This document shows positions 27,622-38,961 of a DNA stretch of 64,000 nucleotides, piece after piece. Location of the stretch: positions 1-64,000 of the forward strand of contig JAMXJH010000009.1 of NCBI GenBank assembly GCA_026131555.1. Direction: 5' to 3'. This stretch comes from Aerococcaceae bacterium NML190073 (lineage in GTDB: Bacteria > Bacillota > Bacilli > Lactobacillales > Aerococcaceae). Made by a program: the position numbers and the translations under genes. The stretch's first letter is position 1. Each line of letters begins with the position of its first letter. Under the pieces are notes generated by a model. The model saw only the letters and a list, made by a program, of their open reading frames with translations, was not told the origin of the DNA and did not search any database.

Positions 27622-28647
27622 TTATTGTGCAATTTCTTTTTGTTCACGGCGTTGCGCTTCTTTCGCCTCGCGTTCTTCTACCTGGTCAACAAATTCTGTC
27701 AACAAGCGGACCACTTCTTTCGGGTCTTCCGTCTCGTTGACTGCTACTTTCACTTTGGATGAACGTGGAATTCCTTTCAGATAATAATGCGCCTGCGTTC
27801 TGAATTCTCGAGCGGCAGTGCGCTCTCCTTTCAAGTCCACTAAACGTCCCAAGTGGTCGATAGCAGTGTCGATTTTCTCACGAGCAGTCATCGGTGGCAG
27901 CAGTTCACCGGTCTTGACATAATGCACCATTTGTTGAATAATCCAAGGGTTTCCTAAAGCAGCACGTCCAACCATTACGCCGTCGACGCCTGTTGTATCC
28001 AATAAATGTTTCAATTGTTCGGGGGTGCGCACATCGCCATTACCGACAAACGGAATGGTTTTGAGTTCTTTTTTGACTTGGGCGAGAATATCCCAATTCG
28101 CCTGTCCTTCGTACATTTGCACGCGCGTACGTCCGTGCATTGCAACCATTGAAGCGCCCGCTCGTTCAGCAGCCAAGGCATTCTCCACAGCAAAAAGGTG
28201 CTCGTCATCCCATCCGGTACGCATCTTCACAGTGACCGGCTTGTCGATAGCGTCCACAACGGAGGCTACCATTTCATAAACTTTGTTCGGATCCAATAAC
28301 CATCGCGCACCCGCTTCCGCCTTAATAACTTTATTAACCGGGCAGCCCATGTTGATATCAATAATGGCACATTCCGTATTCTCGGCAACGTATTTAGCCG
28401 CTTCTACTAACGTTTCGCGATTTCCACCCATAATTTGGATACTCAACGGGTACTCGTTTTCAGCGATATGCAGCATACCTAATGTTTTATCATTGCGAAA
28501 CTGAATGCCTTTATCACTGATCATCTCACATACTACTAAACCTGCACCGAATTGCTTAACGATTGTACGAAAAGCCGCGTTCGAAACGCCCGCCATCGGT
28601 GCAACAACAACCGGGTTATCAATTTCAATCTTTCCAATCTTAAACAT
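27622..28647 (-). CDS. dusB: tRNA-dihydrouridine synthase
   Basis: An FMN-dependent enzyme reducing uridine to dihydrouridine in tRNA D-loops. The TIM barrel starts P-V-V-V-A-P-M-A-G-V (13-21); the catalytic cysteine lies in N-M-G-C-P (about 102-106), and M-V-G-R-A-A-L-G-N-P-W-I and the H-G-R-T-R segment mark the FMN and tRNA sites. The length of 341 fits DusB. It starts 8 bases after hslO. Confidence 0.95.
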   Translation of the reverse strand: MFKIGKIEIDNPVVVAPMAGVSNAAFRTIVKQFGAGLVVCEMISDKGIQFRNDKTLGMLHIAENEYPLSIQIMGGNRETLVEAAKYVAENTECAIIDINMGCPVNKVIKAEAGARWLLDPNKVYEMVASVVDAIDKPVTVKMRTGWDDEHLFAVENALAAERAGASMVAMHGRTRVQMYEGQANWDILAQVKKELKTIPFVGNGDVRTPEQLKHLLDTTGVDGVMVGRAALGNPWIIQQMVHYVKTGELLPPMTAREKIDTAIDHLGRLVDLKGERTAAREFRTQAHYYLKGIPRSSKVKVAVNETEDPKEVVRLLTEFVDQVEEREAKEAQRREQKEIAQ

Positions 28648-28655
28648 ACAAACTC

Positions 28656-29555
28656 CTATTCTGTTCGCGTTGCCGACTCCAATAAATCGCGCAACTCCTG
28701 TTCTGTAAAATGGTAACGGTCATTACAGTAATGACATACCACTTCCGCTCCTTTATCTTCTTCAATCATTGCTTCCAATTCCTCACGACCGATTGACAAC
28801 AATCCTTGTTCAAAATATTTTTTATCATATGGACAATGGAATTGTACCGGCAACACTTCGAGAATTTCCGAATTGGCTTCGCCCACGAGGAACCCTAATA
28901 ATTCTTCGAGCGTTTTGCCCGAAGCTAACAAATCCGAAAAGCGCGCCAAACCTGCAAGGCGCTGTTCTAAATCCGTCAATGTTTCTTCCGTGGCACCCGG
29001 CATAACTTGTAGCATGAAACCGCCGGCTGCTGCCACACTTTCATCCGCATTGACAAGTACGCTCAATCCGACTGAAGAAGGTGTCTGCTCGGAAACGGCC
29101 ATATAGTAAGTGAAATCTTCCGCCAGTTCTCCGCTAACAAGCGGTACTTGCCCGGCAAACAATTCTTTGTTCCCTAGTAACTTACGAACGGTCAGCAAGC
29201 CCGGTAAGCCTACGGCGCCGGCAACATCCAATTTGCCTTGTGCATTCAATTCCAGAGCCACATGCGATTCATTGACGAAACCGCGCACATTTCCTTTACC
29301 ATCACTATCGCACACAATACGCCCTAGCGGTCCTGAACCGGCAACTTCCACACTGATACGTTCGTCTCCTTTCGCATTAGCGCCTAACAGCAATGTTGCC
29401 GCCAGTGTACGCCCCAACGCCGCCGTTGCCGTATGCCACGTATCATGGCGCTGCTGCGCTTGTTGTACCAATTCTGTTGCACGCAACACAAGCACTCTAA
29501 TTTGCCCCTCATAAGCAAGTGCCGTCAATAATTGATCCGTCATATGCTCTTTCAT
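28656..29555 (-). CDS. hslO: Redox-regulated chaperone Hsp33
   Basis: A holdase activated by oxidation together with unfolding. The C-terminal zinc centre has the four cysteines as C-P-Y-D (instead of C-x-C in Proteobacteria, usual for Firmicutes) and C-H-Y-C, followed by a short helix; 299 residues. Two starts are possible: ATG 29555, directly against GGAGAG, and ATG 29543, four codons later. It is preceded by an unusual leader with inverted repeats and a terminator-like hairpin (29584-29701) and followed by dusB. Confidence 0.95.
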   Translation of the reverse strand: MKEHMTDQLLTALAYEGQIRVLVLRATELVQQAQQRHDTWHTATAALGRTLAATLLLGANAKGDERISVEVAGSGPLGRIVCDSDGKGNVRGFVNESHVALELNAQGKLDVAGAVGLPGLLTVRKLLGNKELFAGQVPLVSGELAEDFTYYMAVSEQTPSSVGLSVLVNADESVAAAGGFMLQVMPGATEETLTDLEQRLAGLARFSDLLASGKTLEELLGFLVGEANSEILEVLPVQFHCPYDKKYFEQGLLSIGREELEAMIEEDKGAEVVCHYCNDRYHFTEQELRDLLESATRTE

Positions 29556-29583
29556 CTCTCCATTCTCTTTCTGTTTATCCCCT

Positions 29584-29701
29584 CAAAAAAAGCCCGCACC
29601 TCATTGTTGTGAGCAAACACTTCTCAACAAAACAACCGAGCATTCCATTCCATCATTTAATTACTCAATGAGTATAACATAAATGATAGGGTTAAATGCT
29701 C
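29584..29701 (-). promoter_or_regulatory. hslO promoter region with nested inverted repeats and a possible attenuator
   Basis: A long imperfect palindrome spans 29638-29701: outer arms GAGCATT/AATGCTC, inner arms ATCATTT/AAATGAT, centre ACTCA-A-TGAGT. On the minus strand TATACT lies inside it (29671-29676). Downstream, a bulged hairpin (CTCA/TGAG with GTTTG/CGGGC) ends in seven T (29584-29590) only about 30 bases before the hslO start. TTGTTGAG upstream could pair with CTC-AC-AACAA and prevent that hairpin. It could be an ftsH terminator followed by the hslO promoter, or an attenuating leader. Confidence 0.35.
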
Positions 29702-29724
29702 GATTTGCTTATTTTTTTGAATTT

Positions 29725-31737
29725 TTATGCGTGATGATTTGTATCATCTTCGGCGATAATGCGTTCGCCTGCTTCAAGTGCATCTTCGACGATTGAAGAA
29801 GGCTTATCCTCTTCTTCCGTTTCGGATTCTGGTGTTTCTTGCGGCAATTCGATTGCCCCTTGCGGTGGCATCTCTCCCGTTTCAAAAAGCGCCTTGATAG
29901 CCGGTCCGTCAATCGTTTCTAATTCGATTAACTTCTCCGCAATGAGGTTCAATTTGTCGCGATTTTCATTCAAGATGTCACACGCTTTTTTGTATGCGGC
30001 GTTCATAATCTTGATAACTTCGCGGTCAATTTCGTAAGCAAGTTGATCGGAATAGAGCTTCTGGAAGCCGGCTCCCGGTACACTTTCGACACCGTAATCG
30101 ACCATTCCGAGCCCTTCGCTCATTCCCAGCTTCATAATCATTGTTCGAACGATACTTGATGCTTGTTCAAAATCGTTAGCTGCACCGGACGACACTTCGT
30201 TAAAGACGATTTCCTCTGCTGCTCGACCTGCTAATAAGCCGACTACTTGGTTGAATAATTCGTCCTTGGTTGATACAACTTGATCTTCTTTCGGTAAGGA
30301 AATCACGTATCCGGCTGCTCGACCGCGCGGCACAATCGTCACTTTGTGAACGTCTTGTGCGGATTCCAATACTAAGCCGGCAATGGCATGTCCCGCTTCG
30401 TGATACGCCACGATGCGATTCGCTTTCTCCGTACGTTCGCGGCCTCGCTTCGCTAAGCCGGCAATAATTCGGTCTTGCGCTTCGTTGACATCCGTCATAT
30501 CGATAATTGTTTTGCCTAAACGGGCTGCGATTAAAGCCGCCTCATTCAATAAGTTCGCTAAATCAGCGCCGGAAAAGCCCGGTGTCTGTTGTGCAACGAC
30601 TCTCAAATCCACTTCTGTTGCGAGCGGTTTGCCTTTAGCGTGGACCCCCAGAATTTCTTCACGTGCCTTAACATCAGGGTTGCCGACCATAATTTTGCGG
30701 TCAAAGCGTCCCGGACGCAACAACGCCGGATCCAACACATCAGAGCGGTTTGTTGCGGCAATGACAATTACGCCGCCTTCATTATCTTCAAATCCATCCA
30801 TTTCAACGAGCAATTGGTTCAATGTTTGCTCACGTTCATCATTTCCGCCACCGACACCGGCGCCACGACGGCGACCAACCGCATCGATTTCGTCAATGAA
30901 GACAATAGCCGGTGCATTTTTCTTGGCGTTCTCGAACAAATCACGCACACGGCTCGCACCGACACCGACGAACATTTCCACGAATTCTGAACCCGAAATG
31001 CTGAAAAACGGTACGCCCGCTTCTCCGGCAACTGCCTTGGCCAATAAAGTTTTCCCTGTTCCCGGAGGCCCTTCCAATAAGACACCTGCAGGAATACGTG
31101 CCCCTAAATCAGTAAAACGTTTCGGGTCTTTTAGAAATTCGACCACTTCAACTAATTCTTGCTTTTCTTCCTCCGCACCGGCAACGTCCGAAAAGCGTAC
31201 TTTGACTTTCTGTTTGGAAATATCGCGCGATTTCGTCTTCCCGAAATTCATCACGCCACGACCGCCTCCGCCCGGTCCCATTTGCATCGTCCGCATTAGG
31301 AAGAACAAAGGAACTAACAAGAGAAGGTAAGGAATTAGACTAATCCAGATTCCAACTCCAGATTCCGGTAAAGTTTTCAGTTTTGTGTTGGATTTTTCGG
31401 CAAGTTTGCTTACTTGCGCCAACGTTGAATCGTTCCCCAATACTTTCGTTTCGAAACGTCGCGGGCGTTTCGACCCTTGGAAAATACGTTTGAAATCCGT
31501 GGTTTCTTCTTTAACAGGGGTTTCCTTATACTGTCCGCGAATATTATACGCCCCTGAACCGATTTGCACTTCAATTTCTGAGTAGCGTCCTTCTTGCAAT
31601 TGCGTCATAAACTCGCTTGAAGTAATTTCTTTAATCGGACTGCTATTCAACGTGTTCATCAATAATTGAAAAGCCGTAATTAGCAGCAATACGCTTGCAA
31701 TATAAAAGATCGGGCTTTTCAAGTTCCGATTTTGCAT
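29725..31737 (-). CDS. ftsH: ATP-dependent zinc metalloprotease FtsH
   Basis: A membrane-bound AAA+ protease degrading misfolded membrane proteins and regulators. Two N-terminal helices (about 8-28 and 128-148) frame an extracytoplasmic domain. The AAA module has Walker A G-P-P-G-T-G-K-T, Walker B V-F-I-D-E-I-D-A and the second region of homology ending R-P-G-R-F-D-R. The zinc motif H-E-A-G-H and the third ligand region follow; the C-terminal 40 residues are acidic and low-complexity. 670 aa is normal. It starts after GAGGAGG and lies downstream of hpt. Confidence 0.97.
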   Translation of the reverse strand: MQNRNLKSPIFYIASVLLLITAFQLLMNTLNSSPIKEITSSEFMTQLQEGRYSEIEVQIGSGAYNIRGQYKETPVKEETTDFKRIFQGSKRPRRFETKVLGNDSTLAQVSKLAEKSNTKLKTLPESGVGIWISLIPYLLLLVPLFFLMRTMQMGPGGGGRGVMNFGKTKSRDISKQKVKVRFSDVAGAEEEKQELVEVVEFLKDPKRFTDLGARIPAGVLLEGPPGTGKTLLAKAVAGEAGVPFFSISGSEFVEMFVGVGASRVRDLFENAKKNAPAIVFIDEIDAVGRRRGAGVGGGNDEREQTLNQLLVEMDGFEDNEGGVIVIAATNRSDVLDPALLRPGRFDRKIMVGNPDVKAREEILGVHAKGKPLATEVDLRVVAQQTPGFSGADLANLLNEAALIAARLGKTIIDMTDVNEAQDRIIAGLAKRGRERTEKANRIVAYHEAGHAIAGLVLESAQDVHKVTIVPRGRAAGYVISLPKEDQVVSTKDELFNQVVGLLAGRAAEEIVFNEVSSGAANDFEQASSIVRTMIMKLGMSEGLGMVDYGVESVPGAGFQKLYSDQLAYEIDREVIKIMNAAYKKACDILNENRDKLNLIAEKLIELETIDGPAIKALFETGEMPPQGAIELPQETPESETEEEDKPSSIVEDALEAGERIIAEDDTNHHA

Positions 31738-31807
31738 TATATGTGTTCCTCCTCAATTGGCTTGTATTTGGCTATTCTAACATAACCGCTTGACTTTTAG
31801 CCACTAA

Positions 31808-32356
31808 TTAGCCTTCTTGATACACTTCCGGTTTGAGCACGCCGATGTAAGGTAAGTTGCGGTATTTTTCTTGATAATCCAAGCCGTAGCCGACTACGAA
31901 TTCATTCGGAATTTCGATACCGATATAATCCGCGTGAACGTCTTTTTCCACACGTGCAGATGGTTTATCAAGAATAGAACAAACCTTAATGGAAGCTGCC
32001 TTGCGGTATTTCAACAATTCGATGACATGCTTCAATGTACGACCTGTATCAATAATATCCTCGACAATCAATAAATGACGTCCTTCTACCGGTGAATCCA
32101 AATCTTTGAGAATCTTCACTTCACCGGAAGAGCTTGTTGTACCGTGATAGCTGGAAACATCCATAAAGTCTATCTCTAAATAACAATCCATTTCGCGAAT
32201 GATATCTGCCATAAACGGCACTGCACCGCGCAACAAGCCGATGATGATAACGTCTTTATCTTTATAGTCTTCTGTCAATTCTTTACCGAGTCGTTTGATT
32301 GCTACTTGTAATTCTTCAGGTGTCACTAAGATTTTTTGGATGTCTTTTTCTAACAT
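31808..32356 (-). CDS. hpt: Hypoxanthine phosphoribosyltransferase
   Basis: Converts hypoxanthine or guanine with PRPP to IMP or GMP. The PRPP-binding motif [10 protein letters not shown] is at about 99-108, after the flexible loop with S-S-Y-H-G-T-T; 182 aa is standard. It starts 3 bases after tilS, a conserved pair in Firmicutes, and precedes ftsH. Confidence 0.96.
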   Translation of the reverse strand: MLEKDIQKILVTPEELQVAIKRLGKELTEDYKDKDVIIIGLLRGAVPFMADIIREMDCYLEIDFMDVSSYHGTTSSSGEVKILKDLDSPVEGRHLLIVEDIIDTGRTLKHVIELLKYRKAASIKVCSILDKPSARVEKDVHADYIGIEIPNEFVVGYGLDYQEKYRNLPYIGVLKPEVYQEG

Positions 32357-32359
32357 AAC

Positions 32360-33823
32360 TTACTCCTTTAGTTGTTTAATCTCTTGGTACAAAAATATAT
32401 GTGTTATTTTATCAGTTTGTGTGCGTTGATACAATCGGGAAACGACATTTGGTAGAAACCAGATGATATCGCCGCTATTCTCGCATAATAACCAAGCGCG
32501 TTCGCGTTCTTCTGCGCTCAGCTTTTGGTCGATCATCATGCGGGAGATTTTTTTGTGGTAAATATTGCCTTGTGTGTCGATTAATTCCATCGTATCTCCG
32601 GCTTGGCGATGGCGCAATGTAAACGGCCAGCAATCGCGATGTGTTAATTCTACACCTAATACGGCGAGCGATTCACGTTTCATTCTCGGTGTCACTTGAT
32701 GATGGACGAACACACCGATGCGATGACTGGAATCGAGTTGATACCAATGATTTTCTCGTTCGATATTCAATGCCGTTGCAAATTTGTTTTTGCTCACATA
32801 AGATTCCGGCATCAATTGCAAGTAATCATAGCGCTTAACAGCAACCCACTGACTCCCTAATTGCAAGCGACGATTCGGCTCCTGCTTATTGAGCATCATC
32901 TGCTCGACTTGTCCGATGACATCTCGACGATAATCCGGCACTTGCTCAACCAACCGCTCTTCAAAAAATATCGTCAGAAACACCTGTCGTTTCTCTTTCG
33001 GCAACGCAAGGAACGCCGGAATGTAGAGAATCCAGTACGTATTTTGCGAAAACATCAACAACTCCGGTTCGCATTGAATGTACTCGGCATAATGTGTCGC
33101 GTAGCTCGCCTGCAATTGCTTCTGCAAATCCAATAGGTGATGAATAAATTGCGGATTCTCTTCCTCGAGTGCCGGCAAATACTGATGCCTGAAACGATTG
33201 CGCATAAACTGTAACGAATGATTCGATACATCTTCGTTATACTGCACCCCAAACTGCTCGGCGAACTGGCGAATCATTGCCTTGGGAATTGAAATCAACG
33301 GGCGCATCACTTGCGCGATAATCGCTTGCTCGTCGCCACTTACAAATAAACGCCGATAATTGGCGCGAATCCCTTGAATCCCTTTCAATGAAGTACCGCG
33401 CGTCAAACGCATCATAAAGGTTTCCGCCACATCGTTCAAATGATGTGCCGTCATCAATACATCCGCATCGACTGCCCGCATAACTTCCGCAAAAAAAGCA
33501 TAGCGTGCTTCACGTGCATTCGCCTCAATATTACGAGTTGCCGGCACTTCCCACTCAGAATAAAAGTACGCTAATCCGTACTGTTCAGCCACACGCTTGA
33601 CTAAATCCGCATCCGCTTGACTGTCGGAGCGCAAGTGATGATTGAAGTGTGCAATCACCAATTGCCGCGTATGGTATTGGCGCAACTGCATTAAATCCCG
33701 CATAACTTTCAACAGCACCATCGAATCAACGCCACCTGACACCGCAACGACAATCGTCTGTGCCGAATGCCATTCCGACCAACTCTCCAGCTGCGCTTTG
33801 ACCGTGCGCAATAATTTCTCCAA
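32360..33823 (-). CDS. tilS: tRNA(Ile)-lysidine synthase
   Basis: Modifies C34 of tRNA-Ile(CAU) to lysidine using ATP, so that it reads AUA. The PP-loop S-G-G-V-D-S is near residue 30, and the N-terminal ATPase domain is followed by the TilS substrate-binding and C-terminal domains; about 487 aa. I choose the TTG at 33823 (L-E-K-L-L) because AGAGGGG lies 8 bases upstream; longer versions starting up to 33859 have no good site. It sits in the conserved order S1 protein-tilS-hpt-ftsH. Confidence 0.93.
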   Translation of the reverse strand: MEKLLRTVKAQLESWSEWHSAQTIVVAVSGGVDSMVLLKVMRDLMQLRQYHTRQLVIAHFNHHLRSDSQADADLVKRVAEQYGLAYFYSEWEVPATRNIEANAREARYAFFAEVMRAVDADVLMTAHHLNDVAETFMMRLTRGTSLKGIQGIRANYRRLFVSGDEQAIIAQVMRPLISIPKAMIRQFAEQFGVQYNEDVSNHSLQFMRNRFRHQYLPALEEENPQFIHHLLDLQKQLQASYATHYAEYIQCEPELLMFSQNTYWILYIPAFLALPKEKRQVFLTIFFEERLVEQVPDYRRDVIGQVEQMMLNKQEPNRRLQLGSQWVAVKRYDYLQLMPESYVSKNKFATALNIERENHWYQLDSSHRIGVFVHHQVTPRMKRESLAVLGVELTHRDCWPFTLRHRQAGDTMELIDTQGNIYHKKISRMMIDQKLSAEERERAWLLCENSGDIIWFLPNVVSRLYQRTQTDKITHIFLYQEIKQLKE

Positions 33824-33909
33824 ACATCTCACCCCTCTGCGCTTTACTTTCTTGCACAAACAAAAACAAAATTCGACTTCTCAGCCGAATTCCGCTTCAA
33901 TTACTACTC

Positions 33910-34437
33910 TTAGCTGCGGCGACCGCCACGACCGCCACGCTTGCCTTCCGTATTACGACGCAATGACGACAAACGGTCTTCGCTATCCTTTAAGAAGTTG
34001 CTCATCAACTGATCGAAATCACCCGTTTTGCGAGAAGAAGATGATGAAAAGAGCGTGTCCACCGGCTTAGCTTCGGCACGTGGAGCAGGCTTAGATACAC
34101 GACTTGGCGTGTAATCTTTATCCCCATCCTTACCATAATCTTTATTGAAATCTCGCTTATAATTCTCACGCGGTGCTCTCGGCGTGCGGGGCGCTACCGG
34201 TTGGTCGCTCGCTTGACGAATGGACAAACTGATTTTGCCATCGTCGGCAATCGACAACACTTTCACTTCAACTTCTTGCCCCACTGACAAAACAGTTGCG
34301 ATATCTTTGACATAAGTCGCGGACACCTCACTAATATGTACTAAACCTGTCTTGCCCTCCGGTAATTCGACAAACGCACCGAAATGCGTCACGCCTGTTA
34401 CTTTACCAGAAACCTTTTGCCCTACCTCAATTGACAT
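33910..34437 (-). CDS. S1-domain RNA-binding protein (YabR/CvfD type)
   Basis: One S1 RNA-binding domain (residues 1-75: V-G-Q-K-V-S-G-K-V-T, G-A-F-V-E-L, G-L-V-H-I-S-E) is followed by a long, charged, low-complexity tail rich in R, K, D and G, ending in an R-G-G-R-G-G-R-type tract. The tail is longer than in B. subtilis YabR. Such proteins act in post-transcriptional control or ribosome association. It lies between divIC and tilS and starts after AAGGAGG. Confidence 0.92.
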   Translation of the reverse strand: MSIEVGQKVSGKVTGVTHFGAFVELPEGKTGLVHISEVSATYVKDIATVLSVGQEVEVKVLSIADDGKISLSIRQASDQPVAPRTPRAPRENYKRDFNKDYGKDGDKDYTPSRVSKPAPRAEAKPVDTLFSSSSSRKTGDFDQLMSNFLKDSEDRLSSLRRNTEGKRGGRGGRRS

Positions 34438-34466
34438 ATAAAACTTTATCCTCCTTAAAGTGTTCC

Positions 34467-34892
34467 CTATTCTTCTTCGCTTTGTGCCGCTTCTTCTTCA
34501 GAATTAGCTTGCTCAAAACCTTTGATTTGTTTGCCTTCGTCTTTCAAAATAAACACAATCTCTCCCGGCTTGGAATAACGATAATCACGTCGCGCTACCC
34601 CAGTCAAATAGTCCGGGTCTTGTAGCTGTTCGTGCTCCCGAGCTACTTCGCGGTGTTGCACAATGGCCACGTCTTTCGCCGTTTTAGCTTGTTGTAATTT
34701 ATCCTCGTAGGCACCTGTTTGGTAGATTGTGCGTCCAAGTGAAACAGCACAATAGATAATCGCGCTTGCTGCGCCTGCCAGTATCAACTTCTCACGAATT
34801 GTTCTGTGTTTTTTGCCTGGAAATTCATTAGGGGGCATTGAACGCTCTTCTCTGCGTTTCCCTAAAGAATAACGGCTTAATTTCCTCGTCAC
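34467..34892 (-). CDS. divIC: Septum formation initiator DivIC
   Basis: A bitopic division protein of the FtsB/DivIC family, acting with FtsL and DivIB at the septum. A basic cytoplasmic N-terminus, one helix (about 38-58) and an extracellular coiled coil with the D-P-D-Y-L-x-x-x-A-R-R-D-Y motif and K-P-G-E-I-V-F are present. I choose the GTG at 34892 (GGAGG 8 bases upstream), giving 141 aa; a GTG three codons upstream is possible. The E-rich tail is long. Confidence 0.92.
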   Translation of the reverse strand: MTRKLSRYSLGKRREERSMPPNEFPGKKHRTIREKLILAGAASAIIYCAVSLGRTIYQTGAYEDKLQQAKTAKDVAIVQHREVAREHEQLQDPDYLTGVARRDYRYSKPGEIVFILKDEGKQIKGFEQANSEEEAAQSEEE

Positions 34893-34990
34893 ACAATTCA
34901 CCTCCCATTCATTATTGAGTATAACAATAATCCTTTTTAATTGCCAATTAAATCATAACTTTTTTTGCAAAAATAATCAGAATGTTTGTG

Positions 34991-35278
34991 TTATAAGAAA
35001 TCCATGTTGTCCGGCGTCGGTGTTGTAAGTCTTTCTTCGGATAGAATCTCGTACAAATTCGCCGCTTCTGTCTTCTTCGTTGTGTCTTGAATGTCTATCA
35101 CTTTAACGGTTAGCAGGCGGTTGCCGAACTTAATCGTTAGTTCGTCGCCGACTTTAACTGCGCTGCTGGATTTCGCAGTTGTCCCATTAATCGTAATTCG
35201 TCCTTGGTCCGCTACTTCTTTGGCGATAGTGCGTCGCTTAATTAGGCGCGACACTTTCAAATATTTATCCAACCTCAT
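34991..35278 (-). CDS. rqcP: S4-domain RNA-binding protein RqcP (YabO)
   Basis: A small S4-like heat-shock-protein-15 type protein that works with RqcH on obstructed 50S subunits during alanine tailing. The S4 domain [16 protein letters not shown] occupies the first 16 residues. The ATG at 35278 overlaps the mfd end by 14 bases and follows GGTGA; a GTG three codons upstream is less likely. 95 aa, a normal length. Part of mfd-rqcP-divIC. Confidence 0.93.
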   Translation of the reverse strand: MRLDKYLKVSRLIKRRTIAKEVADQGRITINGTTAKSSSAVKVGDELTIKFGNRLLTVKVIDIQDTTKKTEAANLYEILSEERLTTPTPDNMDFL

Positions 35279-38200
35279 TGAGTTCACCTTTTCTTTCTAA
35301 TACTTGTTGCACTTCGCGGATGAAATGCTTGAGTTGTGCTAGCCACTGGTCGCTATGCAAGGATTTGATTGCCAGTGTCACCGTCATTTTGCCATCGGTC
35401 AGCTGAATGTGCGCCTTCAGCGGCACATCTTGTAATGCTTCAAAAATCGTCACACCTTGAAGTTGAGTGCTTGCCCCTTCAGAAAAAGTGACCCGCAACT
35501 CACCACGCGTTTGTTTGATATGTGTCACGCCGACTTGTAAGCCGTAATGCTTGATTAAGGCTACTTCGAGCAAATCCGCCACTTCGTCTGGAAACTCTCC
35601 ATAGCGATCGATTAACTGATCTTGTACCGCACGATAGCTGTCTTCGGAATCGATTTGTTGAATCGCTTTATAGGCGGCGATTTTTTGGCGTTCGTCGGGC
35701 ATGTATGCTTTCGGAATATAAGCATCAATTGCGATATCCCATTCGATTTGTACGCGGTCTTCCGGTCGCACGGCACGCGTATTGCCGCGCTTAATATCTA
35801 CGGCTTCTTTCAACATTTGTGAGTATAAATCAAAGCCGACCGAATCGATGAAACCGGATTGTTGCTTTCCTAACAAATTGCCGGCACCGCGGATGGATAA
35901 GTCACGCATCGCAATCTTGAAGCCGGATCCCAATTCCGTAAATTCTCGAATGGCAGTCAACCGTTTTTCCCCGACTTCGCTCAATTGTTTGAATGGTTCG
36001 TACATCAAATAGGCATAAGCAACTCGATTCGTCCGTCCAACACGTCCGCGCAATTGGTACAAAGTGGATAGCCCCATATGATCCGCATCCTCTACAAAAA
36101 GCGTGTTCGCATTCGGAATATCGACACCTGTTTCGATAATCGTCGTCGTTACCAACACATCGTAAGCTCCTTCTATAAAGTCTACCAAGACCGTTTCCAA
36201 CTCCACTTCCGTCATCTGCCCGTGCGCAACTGCCACGCGTGCTTCCGGCACCAAATCGCGAATTTCCAACGCACGTTGTTCAATCGTTGCGACACGATTA
36301 TATAAATAGAATACTTGCCCGCCACGCGCCATTTCACGCTCAATACCCGACTTAATTGCACCTTCATTGCGTTCCATGACATAGGTTTGCACCGGGAAAC
36401 GATTATTCGGCGGCGTCTCAATCACTGACAAATCGCGCACCCCAATCATCGACATATGAAGTGTTCGCGGAATCGGCGTCGCCGTCAACGTCAACACATC
36501 GACTTGTGATTTCAGCTGTTTCAAACGCTCCTTATGTTTCACACCGAAACGTTGTTCCTCGTCCACAATTAATAAGCCTAAATCTTCAAAGGCAACATCT
36601 TTGGACAAAAGGCGATGCGTTCCGATGACGATATTGACCGCACCGGTTGCCAACCCCTCAATCGTTACCTTCTGTTTCGCTTTCGTTACGAAGCGACTCA
36701 ACAGACCAATCTCAACCGGATACTCGGCAAAACGTTGAACGAGCGTATTGTAGTGCTGTTGCGCTAGAATCGTTGTCGGCACCAAGAAAGCAACTTGCTT
36801 CCCCTCCATTACCGCCTTAAAAATCGCCCGCATCGCCACTTCGGTTTTGCCGTAGCCGACGTCGCCGACCAACAGACGATCCATCGGTTTGCGCTTTTCC
36901 ATATCGGCTTTAATTTCTGCCGCACTCCGCAACTGGTCGTCCGTTTCCACATAGCTAAAGGCACTTTCAAATTCCGCTTGTTCCGGTGTATCTTTGTCAA
37001 AAGCATAGCCGACTTCCCGCTCCCGTTTCGCATACAAAGCGATCAACTCATCGGCGATATCTTCGATTTTTGCGGCAACTTTTTGTTTGGTTTTCGCCCA
37101 TTCGCTACCGCCTAATTTATTCAGTTTCGGGGTTTTCGATTCGGACGACACGTATTTTTGTAAGAGATGGATTTGGTCGACCGGAATTAAGATACGCGAA
37201 CTGTTCTGATACTCTACCGCCAGGAAATCTCTATGAACACCACTAATTTCAATCGTATCCAAGCCGGTATATTTCCCAATCCCGTGATTGATGTGCACGA
37301 CATAATCGCCGACATTCAGTTCATTGTAGCTCTTAATGCGCTCGGCGTTACTCAACGTTTGCTGCTTCACTTGACGTTTCTTGACACGATTGAAGAGTTC
37401 ACGTTCCGTCAATACCACCCACTTAGCTAGCGGCAACTCGAACCCACTGTTCAGCTGCCCAACAACGATGTTGACTGCTTGCGTTTGCGGTTGGCGCTCC
37501 TGTAAGACGACCGGCACAATCCCCGCCTCTTCAAAAAGGTCCGCCGTCCTTTGCGCTTGCTTAGCTGTCGCAACGACTACTTGAATGACAGTTCCTTGAC
37601 GTAACCAATGGTCTACCTCACTCTTGACGAGCGGCAACTGATTGAAGAACTGATTCATACTCCGATATTGAAACGGATGTACCGCCTCAAATGTTAAGTT
37701 CCCGAAACCTTTCTGAATCACCGAGCAATATATACGCTGCACCTTCGCTTGCTTAATTGCTTCGCGCACCGGCGCATGAATCGCCAATTTCGGCAACAAG
37801 CTGCCTTTCATCACTTCTTGCTCAATCCAAAATTGGTCTTCCTCCATTAAACGCAATTCCTGCTGCTGGATTTTGTCGTATTCCATTAAGATAATGGCTC
37901 CGGTCGGCGCCACATAGTCAATGAGCGTCACCGACTTCTGTTGTGCTAAACCTAAATATGCGGCGGCGTGCTTCAACGGCTCGCCCTCTATCAGCGCTGT
38001 CAGTTGCTCGCCCATTCCGCTCGCAACTGCTTCTCGCAAGGTGCTATCAGTCATTTTGCCTAAGGTAGCATCCAAATCGGCTTGCAGACGCGGTGCCAAA
38101 GCTTGCTGGCTTGCTAACGGAAAGACGATTTCTTTTGCCGGTAATAAACGAATTTCCTCAATATTGCGAATCGACTCTTGCGAATCTCCGTTAAAGTAAC

Positions 38201-38810
38201 GAATCGAATCCAATTCCGTATCAAAGAAATCCAACCGCACAGGATATTCCGTATTCAACGGGTAGAAATCGACAATACTCCCACGTATGCTGTACTCGCC
38301 CGGTGCTTGTACCATTGCCTGGCGCAAATACCCGAAATCATTGAGTTTACGTTCTAAATCCGAACGCGCCAATTCCATGCCTAATTCCAGTGTCAACACT
38401 TCTTGACGCCATACTTGCGGCAAGGTCAGCTGTTTGCGAATCCCCGGTACAGAAGTGAGAATCACACACGGCTCGCCCGAAGCCAGTCTGTCTAAAGCTG
38501 CCACCCGTTGCGCTGCATGGTCAAGCGAAGCAAATGAGAATTCCGTTGCCAACGCCTCTTCCGCCGGGAATAAAAACACTTCCTCCACCGATAACAACTG
38601 CGTCAAATCATCATATAATTGCATCAAATGTGTTGGAATCGGCTCGACAATCAGCAGTTGACGCGGCTTAGCTTGGTACATTTGTGCAAGCATGACCGAA
38701 CGTGCACTCCCGTCCAATCCCGTCACCAATTGCCCGTGTTCACCTGCACTCGCTCGATTCAACGCCTCGACAACTTGCTCAAAAGGCGCTTGATAATATA
38801 TCTCTTCCAT
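35265..38810 (-). CDS. mfd: Transcription-repair coupling factor Mfd
   Basis: A DNA translocase that removes stalled RNA polymerase and recruits UvrA. In order: a UvrB-like N-terminal module, the RNA polymerase interaction domain (about 490-570, with the [11 protein letters not shown] segment), the RecG-like motor with Walker A G-D-V-G-Y-G-K-T and the D-E-E-Q box, and the TRCF C-terminal domain. 1181 residues, full length. It begins after AGAAGGA, downstream of pth. Confidence 0.97.
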   Translation of the reverse strand: MEEIYYQAPFEQVVEALNRASAGEHGQLVTGLDGSARSVMLAQMYQAKPRQLLIVEPIPTHLMQLYDDLTQLLSVEEVFLFPAEEALATEFSFASLDHAAQRVAALDRLASGEPCVILTSVPGIRKQLTLPQVWRQEVLTLELGMELARSDLERKLNDFGYLRQAMVQAPGEYSIRGSIVDFYPLNTEYPVRLDFFDTELDSIRYFNGDSQESIRNIEEIRLLPAKEIVFPLASQQALAPRLQADLDATLGKMTDSTLREAVASGMGEQLTALIEGEPLKHAAAYLGLAQQKSVTLIDYVAPTGAIILMEYDKIQQQELRLMEEDQFWIEQEVMKGSLLPKLAIHAPVREAIKQAKVQRIYCSVIQKGFGNLTFEAVHPFQYRSMNQFFNQLPLVKSEVDHWLRQGTVIQVVVATAKQAQRTADLFEEAGIVPVVLQERQPQTQAVNIVVGQLNSGFELPLAKWVVLTERELFNRVKKRQVKQQTLSNAERIKSYNELNVGDYVVHINHGIGKYTGLDTIEISGVHRDFLAVEYQNSSRILIPVDQIHLLQKYVSSESKTPKLNKLGGSEWAKTKQKVAAKIEDIADELIALYAKREREVGYAFDKDTPEQAEFESAFSYVETDDQLRSAAEIKADMEKRKPMDRLLVGDVGYGKTEVAMRAIFKAVMEGKQVAFLVPTTILAQQHYNTLVQRFAEYPVEIGLLSRFVTKAKQKVTIEGLATGAVNIVIGTHRLLSKDVAFEDLGLLIVDEEQRFGVKHKERLKQLKSQVDVLTLTATPIPRTLHMSMIGVRDLSVIETPPNNRFPVQTYVMERNEGAIKSGIEREMARGGQVFYLYNRVATIEQRALEIRDLVPEARVAVAHGQMTEVELETVLVDFIEGAYDVLVTTTIIETGVDIPNANTLFVEDADHMGLSTLYQLRGRVGRTNRVAYAYLMYEPFKQLSEVGEKRLTAIREFTELGSGFKIAMRDLSIRGAGNLLGKQQSGFIDSVGFDLYSQMLKEAVDIKRGNTRAVRPEDRVQIEWDIAIDAYIPKAYMPDERQKIAAYKAIQQIDSEDSYRAVQDQLIDRYGEFPDEVADLLEVALIKHYGLQVGVTHIKQTRGELRVTFSEGASTQLQGVTIFEALQDVPLKAHIQLTDGKMTVTLAIKSLHSDQWLAQLKHFIREVQQVLERKGELNEVG

Positions 38811-38855
38811 AAAAAATTCCTTCTTTCAACTTAGCGTACAACACGTCAACTAGGA

Positions 38856-38878
38856 GCTAGGGAAACAGATTCCCTAGC
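38856..38878. repeat. Intergenic inverted repeat between pth and mfd
   Basis: A perfect 9-bp stem GCTAGGGAA/TTCCCTAGC with a 5-base loop, without a T-run on either side. It could stabilise or process the pth-mfd transcript; no function is assigned. Confidence 0.4.
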
Positions 38879-38961
38879 CCCTCTTGTTGCCTCTCACAAT
38901 CCCCCTTACTGCTGCTTCGAGCAGATAAGAAGTCGTATCGTGTTGCACCCTGTTCGGCTGC

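Noticed and set aside
30413-31330. Long plus-strand open frame opposite ftsH (305 codons)
   Set aside because: Antisense shadow of a conserved gene; composition rich in S/P/R and no ribosome site or homology.
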